A DNA stretch of 64,000 nt. It comes from Sacculina carcini (taxonomy: Eukaryota > Arthropoda > Thecostraca > Sacculinidae). The stretch's first letter is position 1; each line of letters begins with the position of its first letter. Shown one piece after another: positions 11,474-21,321 of this stretch. The DNA is taken from NCBI GenBank assembly GCA_916048095.2, contig OU696575.1:3629501-3693500 (forward strand). The letters are read 5' to 3'. The translations under genes were made by a program, and so were the position numbers. The notes beneath the pieces are model-generated. The model ran no database searches. It worked only from the letters and a program-made list of their open reading frames with translations, and was not told the DNA's origin.

Positions 11474-11930
11474 TGTGGCGTCGTGAAGCCACATTGAAAA
11501 CGAGGAAGACACGGCGAGAAAAGTCTATTGCAGGCGAGATCACAATACAAGATAATACCAGCGAATGCGAGCGAATCCGAGCGAATGGCCCTTTGACCGG
11601 CAGTGTGCCGTGTTATATAAGCTCGGTCATGTGACCTTTCACACGGTCACATGACCATTCACACGGTCACATTCCTACACAAACGCCTAACCGCGTTCAC
11701 CAATACAGAAGGATACACACAGACATACACTTGACATGCATACACGCCAGACACGCATACAAACGAGCGAAACGCACACACAAAGGATACACTTGGATAC
11801 ACACAGACATACACTTGACATGCATACACGCCAGACACGCATACAAACGAGCGAAACGCACACACAAAGGATACACTTGGATACACACAGACATACAACC
11901 GCCCAACCACGCAACTTGCACGCCTCCACA
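11474..11930 (-). repeat. 5' LTR of the CsRn1-like element
   Basis: 457 bp, TG...CA, almost identical to 6523-6979. It carries the element's promoter and the same 84-bp internal duplication. Confidence 0.9.
11613..11620 (-). promoter_or_regulatory. Likely TATA box of the CsRn1-like LTR
   Basis: The sequence TTATATAA lies inside the 5' LTR, upstream of gag on the minus strand. It is symmetrical, so strand is inferred from the element's direction. The equivalent site is present in the 3' LTR near 6662-6669. Confidence 0.45.
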
Positions 11931-11934
11931 TATG

Positions 11935-12450
11935 CGTCCGCTAAAACAGCATATTCATATAGTTGGCATTGCATGATATTTCAACCCATATCCTTATGTA
12001 ACTTAAGCTTATGCAACTTGAAATTAAACCAATTAAATTATACAGTAAAATTCAGTAGTTAACTTTGTTCCCAGTAGTATTTTACCGCCCGTCGGACGGA
12101 ACAATTCATGTGTAAATATTGAGGACAATAAAGCCTTTCTATTCAGTATAGTGTAGCATTAATTAAACTGTACCCAATAAAACCACACCATCCATGCTTG
12201 GAGCTAATATGATGCATTCTTAATTGTGATTGGGTTTCAGTGAAATTTAATCGGTGTATATTCCTGTGTAATCGCAAGTGCGCATAATAGCTGTCAAATT
12301 GGTAATAGGTGCTTTTGAGTTTACACTGCCGTAACTTCCTTCAGATACACTTTGTAAAATTACAAATTATACCGTATTGTAGAAAACAAGATTTCTAGCA
12401 CGATGGTATAATTTATTTTTATGTGTAACAAATAGTTACTGAGAAATAGT
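11935..12450 (+). mobile_element. Interspersed repeat R, copy 1, right part
   Basis: It continues the repeat interrupted at 6522: 'cgtccgctaaaacagcat' followed by about 500 bp matching 22944-23420 and 25875-26350. It includes a bead ACCGCCCGTCGGACGGAA at about 12087 and the phrase 'tctagcacgatggtataat'. It stops at an AT-only tract, so the 3' portion of the repeat is missing. Confidence 0.75.
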
Positions 12451-12461
12451 GGAAAAAGTAA

Positions 12462-12595
12462 TTATATATAATATATTAATATATTATATTATAATATTAT
12501 ATAATAATATTATAATATTATATTATATTAATAATAGTATAATATTATATTATATTAATATATTATTATTATAATATATTAATTTATTAATATTA

Positions 12596-12669
<74 letters not shown>
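12462..12669. repeat. AT-only tract ending in (TA)n
   Basis: About 200 bp almost purely A and T. It begins with irregular ATAT/TTAATA and becomes a pure (TA)n run at about 12597-12669. Confidence 0.9.
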
Positions 12670-12675
<6 letters not shown>

Positions 12676-13922
12676 CAGATGTAAGCATGGTACATCTACG
12701 CTGTCATATACAATTGATGTGTTCGTGTTTGAAGCCCGTAAACAAGGGGAGCTGTCCGTGCATTTGTACATTTATCACGGGCAATGTTTCGCAGATGTTG
12801 TTCCAGTGTCAACAACAACAAACTACTGGGCAACACTGAAGCTGATACAATACAGCACAGTGTAAACAATGTGGGCTCAATTAGCTACGACTGAGAAGTA
12901 ACACTCTGCTAGCCTGGAGATCGAAGCGTTTGTTCTACGATCTGCCGCTCTTGTTGGAGGCCTACGAGTTCTCCACAACAGTGAGACCATCATTTAGCCA
13001 GCAATAGTCAAGCATGACGGTGGCCGTTGTCGTGCGTGGCCTATTGTGCCTGTCTGTCTGCCCGGCACTATCGTGTAAGATCGTATTCTGTATCTGAAAT
13101 CACTCTGAAAATTGTCTATGCAAAATAATTAATGGAATTTTAAAGCTAGTTTTCCTGAGGAAAAACTTGATCAATCCAAGTCAAATGATGTAAATTTGAC
13201 TCATAGGAATTTTTGAATGAATTTTGTCACATTCCTACATATTTGTCACATTTTAAGCATTTAATCCAATCCACAGCATCTTTTGCTTACGCATCTCTTG
13301 ATTCCAGTATGATTTTGAGTCAACACTGATCGTTTTAGCACTTTTACTTTAGCAACGAAATGTGGAAATTTTGCATTTAAAATCGGAAAACTTGCGAACT
13401 GAATTTGGTGTGTGCTAATCATCTGAGTTTTGGAAGCGGTCCTCTGAATATAGAGCCGCGAGCCGTATGCAGGCTCTCGGGAATAATTGCAGATCACTTT
13501 CAGACTTGAAGAACACTAGCGCTTATATCACTAGCAACACTAGGAATCACTTGCACATGACCAAAATTAACCGCAATGCTTGTATCTTTGACAGCAGTTC
13601 GTAACACCAGCTTGATAGATTTTGAATTAACACTTCCCACTTGACACCATGTCCGTGTTCCCTTGACCTGACTGACCGAATGTAACTTGTCACTCAGTTA
13701 TTGGCTGATAATGTCATGACGTCATCGTGACGTTATTTGGGTTCGACCGCTTCACCTCAAACGAAGCAGCAGCACACCAAGTTGGGAGTAATTTTCACTG
13801 AACTATTAGTGCATGTGGAATATTTCCAACAGTTAAACTTTGTTTCCACCGCCTGTTTTACACAACTCCTTGGATACAGCCGTATTCTAGGAATAACTGG
13901 CAGCTTGGTAATGACTAGTCGT
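12670..13922. other. Intergenic DNA with no supported gene
   Basis: No exon was recognised. The segment at about 13690-13830, with ATTGG and ATGACGTCAT (13716-13725), resembles 4019-4130. This suggests a shared repeat or promoter remnant. Confidence 0.45.
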
Positions 13923-14285
13923 CAGGGGCGTAGATTTGTGTAGAGGCTCGGGGGGATGACAGCCATAATGCATTAGTGTTCGAAATTTTCTCAGTTGGTT
14001 AATTGCATGGGACTCTTAACTATTTTCGGCCTATTCAATTATAATGCACATACTTCAATGAAAAGTATATTGTGTAAAGTACAATTTTTGACGTATTTAT
14101 AGATTTTTACATTGGTCGTGTATATACGTGTATACTCGTATTTTTGGCTATGCTGATTTTGATGGTAATATGCCCAATGAGCTGAGCTCACCAGAATTCT
14201 CGGGGGGTATAATTGCATATTCATACACCCCAGCGAATTTGTCGAGGGGTATATATACCCCATACCCCCAGGATCTACGTCCATG
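13923..14285. mobile_element. hAT-like MITE, copy 1
   Basis: 363 bp with imperfect terminal inverted repeats (CAGGGGCGTAGATTT and CATGGACGTAGATCC, read inward). A perfect 8-bp target duplication CTAGTCGT lies at 13915-13922 and 14286-14293. The length of the duplication and the CAGGGGCG terminus are typical of the hAT superfamily. No transposase is present. It contains the palindrome GGGGTATATATACCCC. A second copy lies at 39143-40782. Confidence 0.85.
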
Positions 14286-14673
14286 CTAGTCGTACCATGT
14301 CATTTCTTGTTCCATATGCGACTATCAACATGTACATGTACATACATTTTTTAGGATAATTATGTACATAATATTTGACACAATAAAATAAGTTTAAAAG
14401 TGTACTCATTGACCTTCTATATGAACTAATTTTACTCTGATTATGAATACGCTTGTATATGTTGCATGCACTTCAATTGTTTTCAGACACTTATTTTCCA
14501 ATATAAATTGTTGGTAGCAGTTTCTTGCTGTAACAAATATATATTTTAAGCATTTGATCAAGGCTTGAAATTTCACACGAATCAAAATTAGTTTACGCTA
14601 GGCAGCACCCGCAAGATATATTTAACGCATCGTTTGAAACAAGGATTTGACTTCCAGCTTTATTTGGTTTCAG

Positions 14674-16728
14674 ACGGGATTTTATCCGCTGTCAATGATG
14701 CGAAGAAATTGGCAGAACACCTGCCACAGTTGGGCCACATGCTCTCGCAACATCACATCTCATTGAACGTGGTTGAAACGGGCACGCCGTCTGTATACAA
14801 CGATCTCTTAAACAAGGAAACAGACTTTGACAACAAAAAAACCACCATGGTGTCCACAAGAAACTCGGCAGCATCCAATGATAATGGGTATGGCGAAACA
14901 TTTTATGACAGTCCTTATAGTCGGCCCCAAGTTGGGGATGGACAATATGGAAAGGACGCCCTCAATCCAGATATATTCGGAAACAATACTGATTTTACAT
15001 CATGGCTAATTGATATATTTTCCGAGGTGAGGCGACGACTCAACGGCGACGGTTATACGGCAGATTCGACGGCACTGAATGAAAGACCCAGCGGCGATGA
15101 AAGATCTGCACGCTCATTCGACCACACAGCGCCAACGACATATAACAGCTTGATGAGCAAAATTGATGCAGAAAGCGAGGCCAAGCCGATTCCGTTGATT
15201 GTGATGTCGGGAAACACCTATATCAAAGATATTGGTAACCACCACAGTGCTTACAAATACGATCCGATGCAATTTCCTAGTGAAAGTGGTACATTTTCGA
15301 GGCGGCGTGTCACACAGGAAGCAGAAACAGGCAAAACACATGACGTTAGCAGTATAAATGAAAATGGCATCACCAATCGGTCGAAAAGAAACAATGGCTA
15401 TGACTCTGCTGGATATCCCATGCACATTGAAGCAAAGCATCAAAATGGAGGATCTTACAAGCGCAACTATGTCGACGACGGAGAACCATGGTCGTCATTC
15501 ACATTGCATCGGCAACAAAATGATGCCGTTTTTCTACGAAATGTACAAGAGAATAGCATGGCTGGCATGATAACTAAAAAATCGGACGGGTTAATACATG
15601 GACATGATGATGGAGACGATGGGATAGGCAAACATTTTCCTAGAGTTCACGGACATGATGATGGAGGAATTGTACGACACAATAATTTTAAGCTAAACAG
15701 TTTTCCAGGGGTTTCTGAGCATGGTGTACAAACTGTGCATGGACATGACGATGGAGATAATGGAATACCACAAAATTCAAGTAGAGTACATGGTCATGAT
15801 GATGGAGATACTGTTTCAGCAAATGAAGAAGATAGACACACAGGTGATAATTCCACAAGTGGAGAAGCAGCTCGACTAGTGCATGGTCATGATGATGGAG
15901 ATGATGAAGTGCCGAGACAGTCCCCCAGATTTCATGGCCATGATGACGGAGATAATGAGATACCGCGACTCTCTTCCAGAGTTCATGGCCATGATGGCGG
16001 AGATGATGAGATACCGCGACTCTCTTCCAGATTTCATGGCCATGATGACGGAGATGATGAGATACCGCGACTCTCTTCCAGAGTTCATGGCCATGATGAC
16101 GGAGATGATGAGATACCGCGACTCTCTTCCAGAGCTCATGGCCATGATGACGGAGATGATGAGATACCGAGACACTCCTCAAGAGTTCATGGCCATGATG
16201 ACGGAGATGATGAGATACCGCGACTCTCTTCCAGAGCTCATGGCCATGATGACGGAGATGATGAGATACCGAGATACTCCTCAAGAGTTCATGGCCACAA
16301 TGACGGCAATACGGTATTGCAGAGTGCGCATTTGTACAAAAATGGGCATCTTCCGGATTCAAAAACGTATTCAAAACAAGATGAAGGCAAAAATTTGCAC
16401 ACCGATTTTCTCAATGATGAAAACCGCGATAGCATTATGGAGAACTCTCAATCAGCTCTTCAGAAAGTCTTATTTGGCAGAAGCGCGATCGACAATATAG
16501 AAGAAAGCGCCCGTTTTCTCCAGGATGATGAGTTAAATCCCTCTCACGGTAGAAAGAAGAAAATCGGCTTTGAACTAAGCTCAAGCAAAAAACCTGAAGA
16601 AACTGGAAGTATTCCGTACAATTTGCCATTCGCAATAATTGCTGGCACATGCTTGCTCGTTGCTTTGGCGCTGCTGGTTTCGACAAACAAGGTGGCCAAA
16701 CGAGTCATTGTATGCAACAGTCGACACG
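14674..16728 (+). CDS. Large internal exon of an unknown membrane protein with HGHDDGD repeats
   Basis: A 2055-nt open segment (685 codons) bounded by a convincing acceptor (pyrimidine-rich, TTTCAG at 14668-14673) and donor (GTGAGT at 16729). Both introns would be phase 1, so the exon is symmetric. No ATG starts the frame; the open frame only begins at a TTG, so the true start is in an upstream exon. The first 300 residues are polar and low in complexity, with a furin-like RSKR site. Residues about 307-545 hold 13 HGHDDGD units. A hydrophobic segment near 650-672 (FAIIAGTCLLVALALLV) is followed by basic residues, consistent with a single-pass protein with an outside N-terminus. If the donor is unused, translation stops at 16775. 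The function is unknown; metal or calcium binding is only a guess from the His/Asp content. Confidence 0.7.
15596..16310 (+). repeat. Tandem coding repeat HGHDDGDDEIPR, 13 copies of the core
   Basis: The core HGHDDGD occurs 13 times. The first five units are irregularly spaced. The last eight form a regular 51-bp (17-residue) tandem array with consensus VHGHDDGDDEIPRLSSR. Substitutions are mild (V/F/A before HGHD; L/H/Y before SSR). The 51-bp period keeps the other frames open too, so the overlapping frames are artefacts. Confidence 0.95.
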
Positions 16729-16775
16729 GTGAGTGGAAACACAAAGACATCGTCGTACATTACCATATCACTTGA

Positions 16776-17427
16776 CTCTCACTTAACCTATGGGGCTCTC
16801 ACAATTGCATAAATGCTACTTATGTCTTGGAATCAAATCTGCAATCTTAACACTACATTATATATCAATTGATCCTATTTATGTCCAACCAGCGTATATT
16901 GCGGAACAACCAACATCATATGCAAATATGTGATATTATTAATATGTTTCAAGATATTCCAATTCACAGTGAACTGGACATTTTCTAGATTTTACACATA
17001 AACGACTTGCCTCAGTGAACAAAAAAACGTAGATTTTAGATGTGCATAAATATGTGGGCAATGCATAAGACAACGGAAAAAATCGCACGCCGAAAACTGT
17101 TACTCAATGGAAAAAAGAAAATAATCATCAAGATGTTGGATAACAGTGGGAAGAATAAAAACGCAGTACACATTATAAGTTATAAATTATTGAAGCCTGC
17201 GGCGCAGTGTAGTGAGAAATCAAGCGCAACACGGACAAGAAATATCTCTTTGGTGGTATCTGAATAGAGAAGCTGGAAGCCATATTGAACATATAATGTT
17301 CTTGTTACTCAGAGCAGATAAAGTATGAAAATTGCCTCAGTAACAAAAAATATTTGTATATACAGGCAGCGTGGCATTAGTATGACACTGTGTAGGCATT
17401 AATTGTGAAAATAGCATTAGTGTATAG
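16776..17427. other. Non-coding DNA after the large exon, likely intron
   Basis: AT-rich; no further exon of the HGHDDGD gene could be recognised with confidence. Confidence 0.4.
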
Positions 17428-17732
17428 CAGGAGTTCCCAACCCTTTTCGCTCCGCGACCCCCACGACAGATCTGAAGGGCTTCATGACCCCCAGCAAAAA
17501 TAAGAGAGGTTAAAAAACACCGTTATACTGACATCTTATCACATTCAATACTCTAATGGCATCGTTACTATATTTATTGGAAAATACAAAGAAAACACGT
17601 CGGATATACATAAAATGATTTTTTGTGGGCAAATTTTGACGGATGCAATTATTTTCAAGCGGCTCTCACAACCCCCTGAAGTAACATCGCGACCCCCCTA
17701 GTTGGTGACGACCCACCGGTTGGGAACCTGTG
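17428..17732. mobile_element. hAT-type MITE
   Basis: 305 bp with inverted ends CAGGAGTTCCCAACC and GGTTGGGAACCTGTG and an 8-bp near-duplication (GTGTATAG at 17420-17427, ATGTATAG at 17733-17740). 'Gttcccaaccctttt' near the ends is characteristic of hAT elements. It is non-coding. Confidence 0.8.
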
Positions 17733-17740
17733 ATGTATAG

Positions 17741-19109
17741 ACAGTATGTTTAAATGTGCAATGCTCGCAAAATCTTTGTTGAAATCCTTTATATAATGCA
17801 GTGATCCGTAACCTATTTCCTCTGATTTCCCACTGTCTGATGAGACGGCTTTCCATTTTTCAAAACAACACTTAGAAGTACAATAAATTGGTCATTTTTG
17901 GGGGGAAAATGAGAATAAACGAAGACAGAAACAAGACCAAACGAATTCGGATTCATAGAACACACACTTGTCGTTCGTTCCAGTCTTCAATCGCCGATAT
18001 GACAGCCCCTCCATTTCCCACCAGTGGGGAATTGCTCACATGTTACGTACCACTGATATAATGTCTTTTGAAATACGTTGAAAGCGTTTGCAGCAATGTT
18101 GTTTGTGTTTTCACAGATTATGAGATGGTCTGATGGCAACATAGTTCAATGTCAAATGCAGACAACTGTACGTGCAACAATTGTACAGTACACTTACCTT
18201 CAACGAACCGCTATTTCACTCAATGAATAAAACCACGTGTACCACGTGTTTAGAGCATTTATTGATACACATATAAATTGGATTATCATATAGCAATGAT
18301 ATATCTAGATAACTCGTGAATGTATGGATGTTTCTTCACACGTACACACAATACACCTGTATATACGACAATATTTGTGTCAATTTTACATTAATGTGTG
18401 TATTTATGTGTAAGTACTATGCAATTTGTACCATTATCAGTGCGTTGATCGTATCGCTTTTTTGTGCGTTATTCAACATGCAAAATACCTCGTGATTTGC
18501 TCCCATATACTCTCAATTCAGACATGACGAAAATATACGCCATAAATATACACAAATGAATTGTACTGTTGGTAACATAGTCATTTTTTAAAATAAAAAT
18601 AATATCAGCAAGCTAATTCCAAATCAAAGACATTTGAGCCACCAGGACAAATTTAATTACAATGTGTGATAATATTACGTTTTGTGTATATGTATGTGTA
18701 TGTACGTTTTGTGTATATGTATGTATATGTACGTCTTGTGTATTTGTTTTTGGTTGATTTTATAACATTGACAAAAATACTGCTATGATAAGCTCGTGAA
18801 TGCCTCTTGTTTCTTGTCATGGAGTCCAGTTGATGCTCACGTGCATACGTTTCCACATTGGCATTTCGGCAGCTGCAACGACCGCTTCACATAACCGAGC
18901 AAAGTCGCGACTGCAAATATTCAATAGCATTGCCGTTCATGAAGAGCGTAATATTGCAGCGTGCAACACTGATTCATGATTGGTGTCAGCAAATTTGTTG
19001 TTAATGAACGAAATCACTTGGTTGATAACACACGCAACATTCCAGAAGAACATATAAATGACTTAACTCGTTGGAAATGTTAGCAATGAATATTGGTAAT
19101 AAATGATAT
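17741..19109. other. Intergenic or intronic DNA with no supported gene
   Basis: No domain-bearing frame was seen. A short tandem of 'tacgttttgtgtatatgtatgtgta' type lies at about 18670-18735. Confidence 0.45.
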
Positions 19110-19359
19110 GTTAAAGGTTAAAGGCCTAAGTGACAGCTACTACACGGGAAGAAGCCGAAGCTTATGAACACACACCCGTGCCACCGCAGAACCGACCCTC
19201 TCCACGATATTACGCCACAAGGACGAAATACGTATTAGAGAGAGCCACCTTCTCAGAATGCATGGCACAACTCACGACTGATATCTGGTGCCATTTATTG
19301 CTGGGTAGACAGGGGCTCTGGGATTATAGAATTTGCCAATGAAATTCTCCTCCGCCGGG
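19110..19359 (-). mobile_element. tRNA-Val-derived SINE (family B), 5'-truncated copy
   Basis: It matches the body of the full copy at 37421-37754 in reverse, including 'ggaagaagccgaagcttatg' and 'cagaaccgaccctctccacg'. It starts with the 3' tail (reverse of TTTAACC repeats). The tRNA-like head is missing beyond 'ctcctccgccgg'. Truncation at the 5' end fits aborted reverse transcription. Confidence 0.75.
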
Positions 19360-19758
19360 ATAGGGACAATATTGGAAGACGAAACCACTTCTACAGGTTG
19401 AGAAGTGACAACCACTTATACTCGCTTATAAATAACATGACACTCTCCACTGTTGAACAATGATCGATTATTTGTGATTTACAATGCGACCTTATCAAAT
19501 GTGAAGCGCATATTGGGAGAAGTCAAAACAAATGAAAGGTGTGAAAAGAAATTAATTATGGCAATAACAGTAGTAGTGAAGGGAAATAGTTAGTTGTATC
19601 ATCAAAATAAGAAGGATGGCGTATGGACTGCTCTATCTATATAGATATATGTGTGTGTATATTAGTGTTAACACTGGTTTGCAAATTGGGGTTTTAATAG
19701 AAAATACCTGAGCCTCATATATAGTACACGTTATGTACTGTTTGATATATTTATGCAC

Positions 19759-20120
19759 TCAAATTTGTGGGTTTGGCAGAATAAACACCATGTTTACCTT
19801 TATTGTTTTCGATATTCTGGTGTTTTTCGTCTGAGAAGTCGAATCTGGAGGCAAATCGTCCGGAGACGTGTGGGAGACTTTGACCGACGTATCCTGGTGC
19901 TCATTTTCGGTGGATTCAGTTACTGAACTGGACATGTTTGTTGGTGCATTTCTAGAAAACTTCAAGGCTTGTGGAATGGAATATTTGGAACGCAATTTGA
20001 ATGACTCCCTAAATGAAAACCGCGTTGTTTTTTCCTGATTATCTCCGTCCTCCTTTGAGCTACTGTCCTTGCCTTGAAGATCCATTCCCCGATTATTGTC
20101 ATTGATGTTTCTCGATGAGT
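19759..20120 (-). CDS. RPGR: RPGR exon 13 (last exon recognised)
   Basis: The acceptor is TTTTGTTACAG at 20121 and entry is in phase 1. The frame is polar and rich in Ser/Thr/Lys/Asp (SSRNINDNNRG, then KDSSSKEDGDNQEK). It stays open to a TGA at 19759-19761. An alternative donor AAAG/GTAAAC at 19798/19797 would give a phase-0 exit and more exons. I saw no clear polyadenylation signal just after the stop, so either end is possible. Confidence 0.65.
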
Positions 20121-21272
20121 CTGTAACAAAATAATAATTTTAGCAAAATTATTGTATGATTGAAAAAGCTTCATTCTTGATTGTACAATTAAATTGATAC
20201 ATAGATACTCATATATGCATAATATATTACGCACTAACCTAGTTTCTGGATAATGTGCTTCAATAATTGTTTTTTTTAGCTGTAATCTTCCAATAAAGCT
20301 CGCAAAATTACATTTTTAATGTGAAATACACAAACTGAGAAATATTGATATGTACAAACAACATTGCTGCATAATATGTATCATTAACATAATATTATTA
20401 ATATGCAAGTAATTATTTCGTATATATTTTGCATAAGACTTCACCGATCAGCAAGTAATTTTACTTCATGGTTCTGTATAGAAACATACCTATTTCAACG
20501 TAAGAAATCGGACAATGAAAATCGATGAAACTGTGGACATATCGTTAGTTCCAGCGAAAACCACTAGAGCTGTATTGCGCCCTTGAGAAAAAATCTTACA
20601 TTTAGGGAGCCACAGCGACAAGAACAACGTTATTTTTACATTAAATTATCATTTATAGTAATATATTGTCATTTGGAAGACTAAAAAAATTGGCGCCAAT
20701 ATATACCCTCTCGTCCTAAGAATTCAAAACTTGCCTAAATTGATACACCATTCTTAATAAATTGTCTTGTTATCATAAAGGTAATCAGGTATAAATTTTA
20801 AGGTAACATGTTTTTTTCTCCAGGAACGGCGCCAAAGAGCATTGGGGTGGTTGAAGTCACATCCTCCGAAAAATGTGCCAGGCCTCCCTGAAACCCCAAA
20901 AAATTCTAACCATGAATATTTCGGCTGTAGTTTCTGATTTTTCACCAATCCCACGCATTTTTTTCACTAGCCGCCAGACCCTGACTGAAAACATCCTCAT
21001 ATCATCACTGTTCTCTTCTATTGTTAGTTTTGCTAGAATGTTACCCAATTATAGTGCTGTATTAGTTTGCACAATCGTTCTAGCATACCGGTGTCAGTTT
21101 GAGGCTCGTCTTGCGCGTCTTCAATTTGCGTCGAGCCAGCTTGAGTAAGCGAGTTTCTTCTCGACAACTTGCTCCTGATCCGACCGAGTGCTTGTTGGAA
21201 ATTGACTGGAAAAATTGATGATGATTCGGTTTGAGAATAAAGTTGTTAATCACATTGTCCAATCATTATAAT

Positions 21273-21321
<49 letters not shown>

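Larger units (their letters stand above)
6523..11930 (-). mobile_element. CsRn1-like Ty3/Gypsy LTR retrotransposon, apparently intact
   Basis: The element is 5408 bp with 457-bp LTRs (6523-6979 and 11474-11930) that start TGTGG and end CCACA. They differ at only about two positions I could see. A 4-bp duplication TATG flanks it (6519-6522 and 11931-11934). A primer-binding site for tRNA-Trp adjoins the 5' LTR. Gag has the C-x2-H-x9-C-x3-C knuckle typical of the CsRn1 clade, and pol is one open frame. The insertion split repeat R: the sequence on both sides matches the uninterrupted paralogue at about 22940. Near-identical LTRs and open frames indicate a recent, possibly still mobile insertion. 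Confidence 0.9.

Noticed and set aside
12550-12771. A 73-codon Ile/Tyr-rich frame
   Set aside because: It is the translation of the (TA)n tract.
14634-14673. Start of the HGHDDGD protein at 14634
   Set aside because: The codon there is TTG, not ATG. A good splice acceptor ends at 14673, so this is the middle of a gene.
15688-16500. Long open frames in other frames and on the minus strand across the HGHDDGD array
   Set aside because: The 51-bp repeat period is a multiple of three, so every frame without a stop in one unit stays open. Only the plus frame with good splice sites extends beyond the array and has a membrane segment.
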